Origin: Cryptomeria japonica
Taxonomy: Eukaryota; Streptophyta; Pinopsida; Cupressales; Cupressaceae
Reading direction: 5' to 3'
NCBI RefSeq assembly: GCF_030272615.1
Contig: NC_081409.1
Location: 616,574,755 to 616,638,754 of the forward strand
DNA length: 64,000 nt
The notes beneath the pieces were generated by a model. It made no database searches. It had not been told where the DNA came from and was given only the letters and a program-made list of their open reading frames with translations. Positions 33,516 through 45,340 of this stretch are shown piece after piece; positions within the stretch are counted from its first letter, which is position 1, and each line of letters begins with the position of its first letter. The position numbers and the translations under genes were made by a program.

Positions 33516-35038
33516 TGTTGGCATTTTAGTAGAAAGAAAGCTTGTTAGCATTTCATTAAGGATATTGAGAAGGTTGTTGGAGATTATTGATATAACTGAA
33601 GAAGGATGATAACTATCTTTATAACATTATTTTGTCATTGATGTCAAGAAATTGATTATCTGATTCAGTATGATGTTACCATATCTTGATAAGATTGATT
33701 TGAAGAGAATTAAGATGCCGGTAAAAGACACAGAAAGAATGTGATGAATAAGGAGAGAAATAAGTTATTCAATGGGCAACTATTACCGAGTTAGACAATG
33801 ATGAGATCATGATGTTTAGATTGTTTTGATATCCTACATATGTTGTTGATTGTAAGGTTAATACTATACTATGTCACTTAGCAAAGAACCTAGTTGGTAA
33901 ACCCTAAGGAACCTAGTCGGTAAACCCTAACATTATCGATATCGGTTAATGAAGGCAAAATGTCTACGGAGTAAAGTTTAGTATTTACTGAGTTGCAACT
34001 GATTTATGACAGATCACATTGGATGGATAAAAGCATTATTTAATGAAGGACAATGATTAGCTGGACATGTATAAATGATTGGTATGTCGTGCATAAAGTT
34101 TGTTAAGGATCTATGGCAAAGGAAAATTGGCAGGAAGATCTACAACACAGATTGAACCGCAATAACCCTGTGCAAGTTCCAAGAAAGGAATGCAAGTCCT
34201 GAGGTAAGGTAAAACGTTTTCAGATCGAAAGGATACATTGAACCTAGTCAAGGTTGAAGATATGATGGCTAAGATTGATCATGGGAAATGTGATCAAGGA
34301 GATTAAGCGGTTAGCAATTGTTTATAAATAAGGAATTGTTGATAAACAATGTATGTGGGCAAGTGTAAGCACAGGGATGCTACATAGTGATTACCGAACA
34401 CAGAAGCTTGAAGACCTATTTGAATAATAGAGTAGAGAGCCTAGCAGAGGGACAAGATAAGTCCTATGACTAGATTGTTTTGAGCAAATAAGAATCTACT
34501 TTAGCATTTTAGATATGAAGTTGCAGATATATTTTTATTACTATTATTTTGTAAGTGACAGAAAATCTCTTAACCGAGTGGACTTAACAGTCTTATTTGT
34601 AAACCCTTTAGCAAGGCAACATTCTAAATGAGTGTTTGAAATCCTTTGACAAGGTCACTTCTAACAAAGTGAAGATCCTAACAGATCTGAGGGAAATCCC
34701 TTAACCGGGTCACATCTAGCAATGTGTTTGTAATCTTTAATAGGATTTGCTTTTAACCGAGCATACTCTAGAAGAGTATATTTATTAGTGGGTCCAAAAT
34801 CCCACAGAAGTTTTTCCCTATTTGGGTTTCCACGTTAAATCTAGTGTTATGAGTGTTATGATGATTATGTGTTCATGAGTTAGCATGTTTAGCAGTTTTT
34901 GGTTATATTGCTGAAGTATAAGTTACCAAGGTTGAATATGTTGATTTTATGGAAGATTAAGTTTGTATGATTCACCGCCCCCCTCTCATCTTGTTAGCTA
35001 TTGGCATCTATAATTTACATTAAGTATCAGAACTTACA
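33516..35038 (+). repeat. Copia 5' LTR
   Basis: TGTTGGCATT...AACTTACA, 1,523 bp. It contains a 22-bp tandem repeat (AACCTAGTCGGTAAACCCTA, about 33888-33931) and many ACCGAG/CTCGGT-type motifs. Confidence 0.95.
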
Positions 35039-35040
35039 AT

Positions 35041-35053
35041 TGGTATTAGAGCT
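35041..35053 (+). other. Primer-binding site of the Copia element
   Basis: TGGTATTAGAGCT, two bases after the 5' LTR. It differs by one C-to-T from the usual initiator-Met site TGGTATCAGAGC. Confidence 0.9.
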
Positions 35054-35102
35054 TTGGACTCCGGAAGAAAAGTTTAAAGGTACTTGAGGCAAAGATCCGA
35101 AG

Positions 35103-36029
35103 ATGTATAAAAGGGATGCACTGAAGCTGAACAAGTCAAGTTTCTCCACATGGCAGAAAAGGATGAAGCTGCATTTATCAGGAATTGGAGAATATGCAAC
35201 ATATTATCTGGAGAATGATTACATTGCACCGAGCACCAACCCAATGACTTTGGAAGAGATTAAGGCAAAGCAAGAACACATTCAAGCTATGATTGAAATA
35301 ACATCAGCTTTAATCGACTCAAAGTTTAATGATCTAGAAGGCTGTAATGATGCAAAAGCAATGTGGACTAAGCTCATATCAGTGTATGGTAGTGATGAAC
35401 ATGTTCAAAGAGAAAAAGTAGATAGTCTAAGAGGACAACTTGAATCCATGAGAATGAATGAAGGTGAGAACATAACCCAGTATAGTACAAGATTAAAGGA
35501 GATTGTCAATCAAATTAAAGGAGCAGGTGGAACTATTGAAGAAAAGGATGTAACAAGTAAGTTGTTGAGAACCCTTCTACCAGCTTATGCTATTCAAGTC
35601 TCTACAATCAATGAATTGAGGTTTGTACCTAACATGCCAGTTTCTTTGGATGCTACTATTGGTAGGCTACATGCATTTGAGTTAAGTAATTTTGATAATA
35701 GTGGGTCTTCGGTAAATAAAGTTGAATCTGCATCCAGTTCTTTTCATATTAGTGAATCTGATGATTACAATGATAGAATGAGTAAGTACTCTAAAGGGAA
35801 TCACAGTGGAGCAAGTGAAAGATTTCGTAAGAACATAGAAGAAGTACACAAACTGTATGAGGAAATCAAGAAGCAAGAAGAGTTTGAAGCATTATTAGCC
35901 AGAAGGTTACCGAGAGGAAAAGGTAAGTATAAAGGGAAGCTACCTTTAAAATGTTTCAATTGTGATAAGATAGGACCTATGGCTTCTAATTGCCCTAACA
36001 AGGAATCTAGTGAAAAGAGAGAATACTAA
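35103..36029 (+). pseudogene. Copia gag (UBN2-type) with damaged zinc knuckle
   Basis: Open for 308 codons, in the same frame as pol. Copia gag makes the particle that packages element RNA. The body (FSTWQKRMKLHLSGIGEYA, NDAKAMWTKLISVYG, ITQYSTRLKEIVNQI) matches the UBN2 gag family. The C-terminal knuckle reads CFNCDKIGPMASNC. The conserved His is Pro (CCT at 35976), which should abolish zinc binding. TAA at 36027 ends the frame, one C-to-T from Gln. Because gag and pol share a frame, the ancestor probably made one polyprotein. Confidence 0.9.
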
Positions 36030-36740
36030 GATAACAGGCAAAAAGACAACCAATACAGAGGACATCGAGACTTTAGAAGGAGAGATAGAAAGACATGTCT
36101 AGTAGCTGATGAGGAATCCAACGATGATAAATCTGATGAAACTGATACTAAGGAAGTTGTTTATGTGGCTATTAAAGATGGACCTGATGAAGAAAGATAT
36201 GAAGAAAAAGCCCTAATATCTCACATAAATAATAATGACTCTTGGATCATAGACAGTGGATGCTCACATCATATGACAAGTGATAAACACAAGTTTGTTA
36301 AAATAGAAGACTATGATGGAGGCTATGTAAGATCTAGTAATGATGCACCATGTCCAGTCAAAGGTAAAGGATCTATAACACTTCTTGACAATGCTAAATG
36401 TGATGATGTATACTGGGTTGAAGGTTTGAAATACAATTTGCTGAGTATAGCCTAGCTAAACAATATAGGATACCAAATAGAATTTCTGAAAGGAATTGTC
36501 AAAGTTCATGACAAGCATGGAAAGTTAGCTACTACCGGGACACAAACAAAAGGTAATACATTTCATCTTGACTCAACTCGGAACAAGTGTCTTTATGCTA
36601 AGATAGATTATACCTGGTTATGCCATAAAAGGTTTTGTCATGTAAATTTTGATAATCTGATCAAAATAATTAAGAAGCACCGAGTAAGAGGTCTACTGAG
36701 TCTTGAAATACCTAAAAATGCTATGTGTTGAGGATGCCAG

Positions 36741-37676
36741 ATGGGTAAGATGACAAGATCAAGCTTTACAAGTAAGTCCTACACTTCTAAAGGAATTTTA
36801 GATCTAGTACACACTGATCTTTGTGGTCCCATGAAAGTTCAAAGTTATTATGGTGATAAATATTTCATATTATTTGTGGATGATTACTCAAGGATTATGT
36901 CATTTATGTTTTTAAAAGAAAAATCAGAAGCTTTTCAAATGTTTAAATGGTACAAGACAAGAGTTGAAAATGAAATAGGAAGACAGCTGAAATGTCTTAG
37001 ATATGATAGAGGAGGAGAGTTCACTTCTGATGAATTTAACTTATTCTGTAATGATCATGGTATAAAAAGGCAAGTATCTACATCGAGAACACCTCAGCAA
37101 AATGGGATAGCCGAGAGAAGAAACAAATCAATTGTGGATTGTGCCAAAACCCTGATGATAGAAAAGAGGGTACCTCAAACATTTTGGAGAGAAGCATTCA
37201 GCACTGCAGTTTATACCCTGAACCGAGTTCAACTGAAGAAAGGAACTATGAAGACACCATATGAGATTTGGTATGACAAGAAACCTAATGTAAGTTATTT
37301 TAAAATCTTTGGAAGTAGATTTTATGTTCACAAAGATGACAGAAATGGAAAGTTTGATCAAAAAAGTGAAGAAGGAACATTTCTTGATTATTCTTCTAGA
37401 AGTAAAGCATTTAAATGTCTGATCAGATCATCTAACCAAATAGTAGAAAGTGCAAATGTGAAAATTGATGAATTTGCAGAAAGAAATGATGAAGGAAATT
37501 CCAAAGAACTAGAAGATTATGAAGAATTTGTTTATGTTCAACCGAGAAGTCCTACCGAGAAAGCTGCTAAAGAAAATGAAGATAATGTCCAGTTATCGAG
37601 TGATGAAGAAGATCATACAGAACCTACCGAGCCTATATTAGCCAAATATGTCAGAAGACATCATGCATCAAGTTAG
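36741..37676 (+). pseudogene. Copia integrase core
   Basis: 311 open codons: LDLVHTDLCGPMKVQS (first Asp), YFILFVDDYSR, LRYDRGGEFTSDEF (second Asp, where the family has SDNGGEF) and TPQQNGIAERRNKSIVD (Glu). DDE residues are present. The zinc-binding HHCC part is upstream, with TGA at 36729. A C-terminal acidic linker runs into the RT. Confidence 0.9.
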
Positions 37677-38437
37677 ATTATTGGAGATAAGGATGATCTA
37701 GTGATGACAAGGAACAAACTGAGACAGAACACATGTCTGATATCTGAATTTGAACCGAGAATAGTAAAAGAGGCATTTAACAGTGAAGATTGGGTAAATG
37801 CTATGACAAAAGAGATTGATCAAATCAAGAAGAATGACACATGGACACTAATCCCAAGACCAAAGGACAAAAATGTAATCGGTACAAAGTGGATTTTCAG
37901 AAACAAGCTAAATGAAAAAGGTGATGTCATTCGAAACAAAGCAAGACTAGTTTGCAAAGGTTATGCTCAAGAAGAAGGAATAGATTATGGTTAGACTTTT
38001 GCACCTGTGGCTAGACTTGAGGGAGTAAGAACATTGTTGGCATATGTTGCTTTCAAAAATTTCAAGGTATATCAAATGGATGTTAAATCTGCATTTTTGA
38101 ATGGTATACTAGAAGAAGAAGTTTATATAGAACAACCTGAACGATTTGTTGAAGACAAGAGTAAAGATCAGGTATGCAAACTGAACAAAGCTTTATATGG
38201 TCTGAAACAAGCACCTAGAGCATGGTATGAAAGACTAAACTCTTACTTAATCAAGATTGGTTTTATAAGGACAAATGAAAATAGAAATATGTACATGAAG
38301 AATGATGAGAACAATGGAATACTGATCTCAGCAATATTTGTTCTTTATGCAAAAATTTTGGTAATGAAATATGCAAAGAATTTGAGATGTCACTAATCGG
38401 TGAGATAAAGTATTTTATAGGTTTATAGATACTGCAA

Positions 38438-39055
38438 ATGAAAGATGAGATTTTCATTACTCAATCCAAGTATATAAAGGAAATCTTGAAGAAATTTGGA
38501 ATGGAGGATTCTAAACCAGTAAGTACTCCTATGACTACTAACTGTAAACTATCAAAGAATGATGAATCTGCATCTATTGATGAGACACTTTACCGATCTA
38601 TGATTGGAAAGTTGCAATATGTTGTGCATAGTAGACCGGATATAGCACATGTAGTAGGTATTGTTGCAAGATTTTCTGTAGATCCCAAGGAAACACATAT
38701 GACAGCAATCAAGAGAATTTTCAGATACCTAAGAGGCACTAAAGATTATGGCTTAGTATATGAAAAGAGGAATGATTTTGATTTAAAAATTTATACTGAT
38801 GTTGATTGGGCAGGCGACATTGATGACAGGAAAAGCACAAGTGGTGGAGCTTTCTTTTTAGGAGAAAGACTAGTGAGTTGGCTTAGCAAGAAACAAGGAT
38901 GTATCTCACAGTCAACAGCAGAAGCTGAATATGTTGTTGCAGCATTGAATTGTACCAATATAGCATGGATCAAACAACTATTGGAAGGTATAAATGAGAA
39001 AGTCATTGAGCCAGTAACTATATTCTGTGATAATAGTAGTGCCATTAACATTTAA
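38438..39055 (+). pseudogene. Copia RT end and RNase H
   Basis: 205 codons, shifted relative to the upstream RT. Contains QSKYIKEILKKFGMEDSKPV, SRPDIAHVVGIVARF, YTDVDWAGDIDDRKSTSG and SQSTAEAEYVVAA, which are Copia RT/RNase H signatures. The final TAA at 39053 interrupts a frame that resumes at 39068 (HSKTKHISIKYHYLKEEVQ). Confidence 0.92.
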
Positions 39056-39262
39056 AAGAATCCAGTAATGCACTCTAAGACAAAGCATATATCTATAAAG
39101 TATCATTATCTCAAAGAAGAAGTTCAAGAGAAGAAAGTTCTGCTAGAATATATCAGTTCAAAGGAGCAATTAGCAGACATCTTCACAAAGCCACTACCAA
39201 GGGACACTTTTGAGTATCTTCGAAGCAAGTTAGGGGTCCTACCCCTATCTCCTACTCACTGA

Positions 39263-39712
39263 CAGAGTTTGGTGAAAGCATCAATTCAATGAATCTACAA
39301 AATTTTATGTGTGGATTGATGCTGCTTTATGCACTTTAGAAGGTTTTCTAAAGGTGTGCAGGAAAAAGTGAATAGAGACAAGTTGCTCTGACTGAGACTG
39401 AGATGATATTTAGCAAGGCAAATCACTTCATAGAGGAAGGAATCATGATTTAGTTCTTTTACTTTTTGGCATTGTTGTCAAAGGGGGAGAAGACTAAATG
39501 GTTGACTAAATGGTAAAGCCCTGAATGATGAAAATAACAGAAGACTAATGATAGGGGGAGAAGATTGCAAAAATGGAGAAGAATAAATGCAAGACAACGG
39601 CTCAAGGATAACAAGAGAAGTCTAACAGCAATTTGAATCCGAATCAATTTGAATATCTTATTGGTATTACCATTTAAAAGTTGGTTTTGCCATCAATGCC
39701 AAAGGGGGAGAT
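39263..39712 (+). other. Copia 3' UTR with repeated polypurine tracts
   Basis: AAAGGGGGAGATTG abuts the 3' LTR (39701-39713). An earlier copy, TTGTCAAAGGGGGAGAAG, lies at about 39474-39491, with a weaker one at about 39552-39562 (TAGGGGGAGAAG). Multiple polypurine tracts next to a TTGGCAT motif are known from Sireviruses. Confidence 0.85.
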
Positions 39713-41234
39713 TGTTGGCATTTCAGCAGAAAGAAAGATTGTTAGCATTTCATTAAGGATATTGAGAAGGTTGTTGGAGATTATTGATATAACTAAAGAA
39801 GGATGATAACTATCTTTATAACATTATTTTGTCATTGATGTCAAGAAATTGAATATCTGATTCAGTATGATGTTGCCATATCTTGAGAAGATCGATTTGA
39901 AGAGAATTAAGATGTCAGTAAAAGACACAGAAAGAATGTGATGAATAAGGGGAGAAATAAGTTATTCAATGGGAAACTATTACCGAGTTAGACAATGATG
40001 AGATCATGATGTTTAGATTGTTTTGATATCCTACATATGTTGTTGATTATAAGGTTAATACTATACTATGTCACCGAGCAAAGAACCTAGTCGGTAAACC
40101 CTAAGGAACCTAGTCGGTAAACCCTAAGGTTATCAATATCAGTTAATGAAGGCGAAATGTCTACCGAGTAAAGTTTAGTATTTACCAAGTTGTAACTGAG
40201 TTATGACAGATTGCATTAGATGGATATAAGCATTATTTAATGAAGGACAATGATTAGCTCGAGATGTATAAATCATTGGTATGTTGTGCATAAATTTTGT
40301 TAAGGATCTATGGCAAAGGAAAATCGGCAGGAAGATCTACAGCGCAGATTGAACTGCAATAACCTTGTGCAAGTTCCAAGAAAGGAATGCAAGTCCTGAG
40401 GCAAGGTAAAACATTTTCAGATCGAAAGGATATATTGACCCTAGTCAAGATTGAAGATCTGATGGCTAAGATTGATCATGGGAAATGTGATCAAGGAGAT
40501 TAAGCGGTTAGCAATTGTTTATAAATAAGGAATTGTTGATAAACAATTTATGCGGGCAAGTGTAAGCATGGGGATGCTACATAGTGATTACCGAGCACAG
40601 AAGCTTGAAGACTTGTTTGAATAACAGAGTAGAGATCCCAGCAGAGGGACAAGATAAGTCCTATGACTAGATTGTTTTGAGCAAATAGGAATCTTCTTTA
40701 GCATTTTAGATGTGAAGTTGCAGATATATTTTTATTACTGTTATTTTGTAAGTGACAGAAAATCTCTTAATCGAGTGGACTTAACAGTCTTATTTGTAAG
40801 CCCTCTAGCAAGGTAACATTCTAAATGAGTGTTTGAAATCCTTTGACAAGGTCACTTCTAACAAAGTGAAGTTCCTAACAGATCTGAGGGAAATCCCTTA
40901 ACCGGGTCACATCTAACAATGTGTTTGTAATCTTTAACAAGATTTGCTTTTAACCGAGCATACTCTAGAAGAGTATATTTCTTAGTGGGTCCAAAATCCC
41001 ACTGTGTTTTTTCCCTATTTGGGTTTCCACGTTAAATCTAGTGTTATGAGTGTTATGATGATTATGTGTTCATGAGTTAGCATGTTTAGCAGTTTTTGGT
41101 TATATTGCTGAAGTATAAGTTACCGAGGTTGAATATGTTGATTTTATGGAAGATTAAGTTTGTATGATTCACCCCCCCCTCTCATCTTGTTAGCTATTGG
41201 CATCTGTACTTTACATTAAGTATCAGAACTTACA
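39713..41234 (+). repeat. Copia 3' LTR
   Basis: TGTTGGCATT...AACTTACA, 1,522 bp, pairing with 33516-35038. It carries the same ACCGAG-motif cluster and the 22-bp tandem repeat (about 40083-40126). Confidence 0.95.
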
Positions 41235-43015
41235 CATGCTGGGAGAGTGGGCTATTGCATGTGTTGGCCTAGGTTATGAGCACTAGATCTCTAGGAAGAG
41301 GGTCTAGACCTATGGAACCACATGAAAAGTTAATGGTTAATTTGAAAGTGATAACTTTATTAATAATTGATTAGAGGGTTGGGTATTTGTGAATTCACCT
41401 AATCAAGATAAAGCACATGATGTTGTATGCCCCAATTGGACGGACCTAGGGAGAGAGTTTCAAGATCCTAGATTGGGAAGACCGTTGGAGTGGTATACCC
41501 GATCTCCCTTGAGTGACTCCAAGGTGGATATGGATGCCACATGAGGTTAGCATGTGATGACACTCTGTCCCATATGAGTCCATTATCCATATGCCCTTGT
41601 TTTTTATTGTGCCTCTAGAGGTTGATTGCTTTTATTTAGCCATGTGATGTATTTTGATGTTATATTCTTATGTTGGAATCTTGTGGTGTCACGTTGTATC
41701 CTTTGGTTGTTAGGTGTCAGCTTAGGTCTTGCGTGTGAGTTGGAACCTTATGTCATCTCCTAGAATGGGGGATGGATCCTATATGGTTCCACATGGTCAT
41801 GTGGCTTGATGCCTTCTACCATTGGGATATTCTTCTTGGATGTTAGCATGCGTGGATTTGGATCTATGGTATCTCATCGTGTGCTTGGAATATTGGAGCA
41901 TATCTATGTAATTAGAATTGACATCTTGTGTTATGAAAGATGTAAATGTAAAGAAGACTATGTAATCAATGTACTGAGAACATATATTATAGAACATGTA
42001 GTAGTATGGTTTCTGAATGAGATGTATTGTATGAGATTATTGTGGATGGATATTCAATTTGCATATGTAGTTCTTGATTAAAAATATAAGAAATGAATTG
42101 AAAGATACGAATATAATTTTTTGTGTATATCTTGTGATGGTAGTGAATGTGTTAATGATCATGTATGCCTTGGTTGGAAAGATGCAATTTTCAATGTTAG
42201 GTAGCTTGAGATATGGAAAATATACCAGTAGTTGTAGATTGTATGGATTGTAGGTCTCCTTGCTATGTGGTTTTTCTAAGGTGTTGATTTCTATGTATTA
42301 GAGATGTTACCATATTATGATGTCCTGTAAATGAGGAATATGAATATGTGTCTATGTAACTTGTGTTAATAAGCTTTAGGATGGGATGTAGAAAAAGAGA
42401 CTATGTGCTTGATGTTATGATCTTGTATATGACTATGGATAGTATTCTTGATGAGTTGTGCTTAAGGAAATAATCGAATACCAATAGTTAAAGAAGGATA
42501 AATGCATTTAGTTTCATGAGGTGTTAAGTGTTCAAATGAGTAAAGATGGGTATTAGGAACATTCGATTGGTACTTTAAAATGAACCTAAAGAGTATGAAA
42601 GGGGATAGAGTTATGCATATGTGTTAATGCCATATCATAATTGCATGATAAGTAAATGTTTAGTTGGATGATATTATATGGTGTTCTAGATGGATATGTG
42701 ATGCGTTAGTTTAATGTAAAGTAGTGACGTCAAGATACCCTAGGGAATGGAGATGCATTATATATTTATATTATGGAATTATGTTAATGACTAAATAGAT
42801 GTTTCGCTTGCGTAATATGATACATGGATATGTTCATGTTGATTCATGTGATCATGTATATAGATAATGATGCATTGATGAACAATAGTAGTAATGTTGC
42901 ATTCTAGATGTGAGTGTTAGTGTGGTAGTGATGATTGATTTAAAAGAAAAAAAAATTATCTCCTTTGTTAGCAGATTTTGGTTTATTTATCTAGGGTATT
43001 TTGGTGAGCATTACA
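41235..43015 (-). other. 5' part of the second solo LTR
   Basis: Non-coding. It resembles the plus-strand solo LTR, for example around 41777-41840. The frame at 41806-42081 is fortuitous. Confidence 0.6.
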
Positions 43016-44073
43016 GAATATTATATTATTAGTTTGAATGATCAACTCCCTAGGCTAAGTATTGGAATGACACCAATAAAGAAGGGCTCGGGTATAAAAG
43101 GTATATAAAAAATGGATAACAACAAATAAAATATTGAAGTTGTTGAAATTGAAGGGGGTAGTGGTGGAAAATATGAGTAGAAAGCATATATGTCAACCTA
43201 AATGTTAAAAATTAAGTGAAGACTCAAAAAATTACTAAAAAGCAACCCAATGATGAACAAGATAAAAGCTTAGAGTTCCAATTTCCTACTAATGTATATT
43301 TTATTATTGAATATCAAATTAAAACTATTATATTATTTTTGTAAAGGAATCCTACTAAATAGATTTTTATAAATGAATAAAACTAAACTGGAAAAATAGG
43401 GCACATGAGAATTTGTATTTTATTTATATTCAAGGTTGATGATCCCCAAAAGTGTCCTCATAAAATGCTATGCATTCCCTCTATTGACTTGCACTTTATA
43501 TATGTTCTCATCCTTTGAATAGCTCATTTCGGTTGAAATACCTTGATAAAACACTCTTTTAACATGTGTTCTATTTATGGAATGTTATATATTAAAAGTG
43601 GCTATTTTTAACATATTTAGTGTTTCTTGTCTTAGTTATGATAATTGATATGTTCCTGAGTAATTTAAGTACAACAAATCGATTCTAATATACTTCGTCA
43701 CTTTCTTGTAGCAACCCATATTTATTAACTATTACTAACTATAGTCATGGTTGTAGCTCTCTTTATACCAAAGTGTTGAATGTATAAGTATTTAAATTTA
43801 TTTGAATAAAAATGGTTGTTTGAATTAGTTGATTATTAGTCATTTTTTAAAGTGAAATTGTATGATTGAAATTATATAATTTAAAAATAGAAATAGTCAA
43901 TGTGATTTGACTTGTAACTTAGTATTATGTATATTGTAGATTAAAGTTTAAATGTATTGTTATTTGATTTTCAAAAATAAGATTTTTTAGAAATAGTAAG
44001 ATATATTGTAATATTATATAATTATATTCTTATAAGTGATAAATATTATTTCATCGTCTGTGTCTCCATGTTG

Positions 44074-44147
44074 TCAGTGTGCACGAGTTTTGAACTCGTG
44101 ACCACCCTATCAATAGGGCTCACGACTTACCGTGAGATCATCCCCTT
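44074..44147 (-). ncRNA. tRNA-like relic, probably a SINE head or tRNA pseudogene
   Basis: On the minus strand a T-arm-like hairpin (CACGAG, loop TTCAAAA, CTCGTG; 44082-44100) follows a D-arm-like hairpin (CTCAC, loop GGTAAGTC, GTGAG; 44119-44136). Between them is an anticodon-like stem CCCTA/TAGGG with a four-base loop. The acceptor ends do not pair and the anticodon loop is too short, so it is not a working tRNA. The pol III A and B box regions are partly recognisable. Confidence 0.5.
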
Positions 44148-45104
44148 ATATTATTGTATTTTAATATTATATTATTTTGAAATTAGAATATGCATTAAAT
44201 CTATTTTATCATTAAATTTTTTATATTATTAATTTACATGAAGATAATCTTAACCTAACTAAAATAAATAATTTTAATATTATAATACTAGAATATTATT
44301 ATACTAGCATACCTATATTTTCAAAAATATGTATGTAAGATGCTACCAGAAATATCATATTAAAACCAAATTTAATCATATTAAAAAAAATATATCATAT
44401 CAAACATTTCACACAAAAAAAAAAAATTAGCCAAACCCCAATTAATACAATTTCCATCAACAAAAAAATAATTGTTATATAAGATACATTTCTCTAGACA
44501 ATGGTAAATTAGCAAAAACTTATTCATAAAAAATCTTAATTTCTACGAACAATGAAATATAACCATAATATGTAAGAAGATTACATATTCAACAAGGACC
44601 TAACTCCCATAACTTTGCACATATATGGGTATTATTAGATGTTATAAATAATGTATATATTAAATATTAATTATTTAAAGTTCATAAAAATTATACATTT
44701 TAAAAATTATAAATTTATTAGAAAATGGAGTAGTAGTAAATTTAGGAGTTGAGGTAAAAGTTTTAAGAGTGGATAAAAAAACTTATAGTCAACAAATCAA
44801 AAAATTAAAATCAAAATGTAACATTTCATATACTTAAATTAATGAATAGCTTTTACAACTAGTTCATCACAAAATTTAATATAGCATCTCATCTTGTATT
44901 TAAATTTACACAACATTTAATAAACACTATTGAGAGCCTTTCAAATTTAACTTTTTTGTCTTCCACTACTACAATATGTTTCATTAACCTATTTTTTCAT
45001 TCAATAATTTAGATAGATATAAAATAGGATATATATTTAGAAAATAAAATAACTTTTAAAGTAAAAGTGAATATGTTTTTTTACATGTTTTTCATAATTT
45101 TAAT

Positions 45105-45340
45105 ATTAATATTCATATATCATTATAGTCTATAATTTTAAAATAAATAAAAATATTCAATAAAATTAAATCTTTCAAAATTTTAAAAAATATCAATTTT
45201 TTTCTTTGTCATATATGCTTATTAATATTCATATATCATTATAGTCTATAATTTTAAAATAAATAAAAATATTCAATAAAATTAAATCTTTCAAAATTTC
45301 AAAAAAAAAAAAAAAAAATTCTTTGTCATATACGCTTAAA
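45105..45340 (+). repeat. 116-bp tandem duplication
   Basis: ATTAATATTCATATATCATT... starts at 45105 and again at 45221, with nearly identical units ending in TTTGTCATATATGCTTA and TTTGTCATATACGCTTA. The second copy has a longer A run. Confidence 0.9.

Larger units (their letters stand above)
36165..39262 (+). pseudogene. Copia pol: protease, integrase, RT, RNase H, broken
   Basis: Protease (WIIDSGCSHHMT, 36243) precedes integrase, RT and RNase H, the Copia order. Open segments 36165-36455, 36741-37676, 37701-37994 and 38007-38396 share the gag frame. 38438-39055 and 39068-39262 are shifted. Stops: TAG 36453, TGA 36729, TAG 37674, TAG 37992, TAG 38426, TAA 39053. The RT catalytic YVDD is missing; a small deletion around 38340-38390 removes it and shifts the frame. 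The RNase H signature YTDVDWAGDIDDRKSTSG and the terminal DIFTKPLPRDTFEYLRSKLG are intact. Confidence 0.93.
33516..41234 (+). mobile_element. Complete Copia LTR retrotransposon (Sirevirus-like features), defective
   Basis: A 7,719 bp element with 1.52 kb LTRs (33516-35038, 39713-41234), primer-binding site (35041-35053), gag, pol and polypurine tract. Flanking CATGA (33511-33515) and CATGC (41235-41239) match at four of five bases. By eye the first ~290 bases of the two LTRs differ at about 12 positions (about 4%), so it is younger than its host LTR but not recent. More than one AAAGGGGGAGA tract precedes the 3' LTR, as known for the Sirevirus lineage. It is inserted in the second solo LTR. 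Confidence 0.93.
23477..43015 (-). mobile_element. Second solo LTR of the same family (about 4 kb), split by a LINE and a Copia element
   Basis: Read on the minus strand it starts TGTAATGCTCACC at 43015 and ends ACATGTACAATACA at 23477. It is flanked by identical GAATA duplications (23472-23476 and 43016-43020). Subtracting the minus-strand LINE and the Copia element leaves about 4 kb, similar to the solo LTR at 9197-21636, to which it is homologous near both ends and near 41700-41830 (TGGTTCCACATGGTCATGTG). No coding domain belongs to it. Confidence 0.75.

Noticed and set aside
33071-33609. Overlapping open frames of 79 and 133 codons
   Set aside because: Hydrophobic low-complexity translation, located in LTR sequence, with no domain and no start context.
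33511-41239. Exact 5-bp target duplication for the Copia element
   Set aside because: CATGA and CATGC match at only four bases. The element ends are set by the LTR pair, and the duplication is treated as decayed.
44074-44147. Functional tRNA gene
   Set aside because: The acceptor stem does not pair and the anticodon loop has only four bases.
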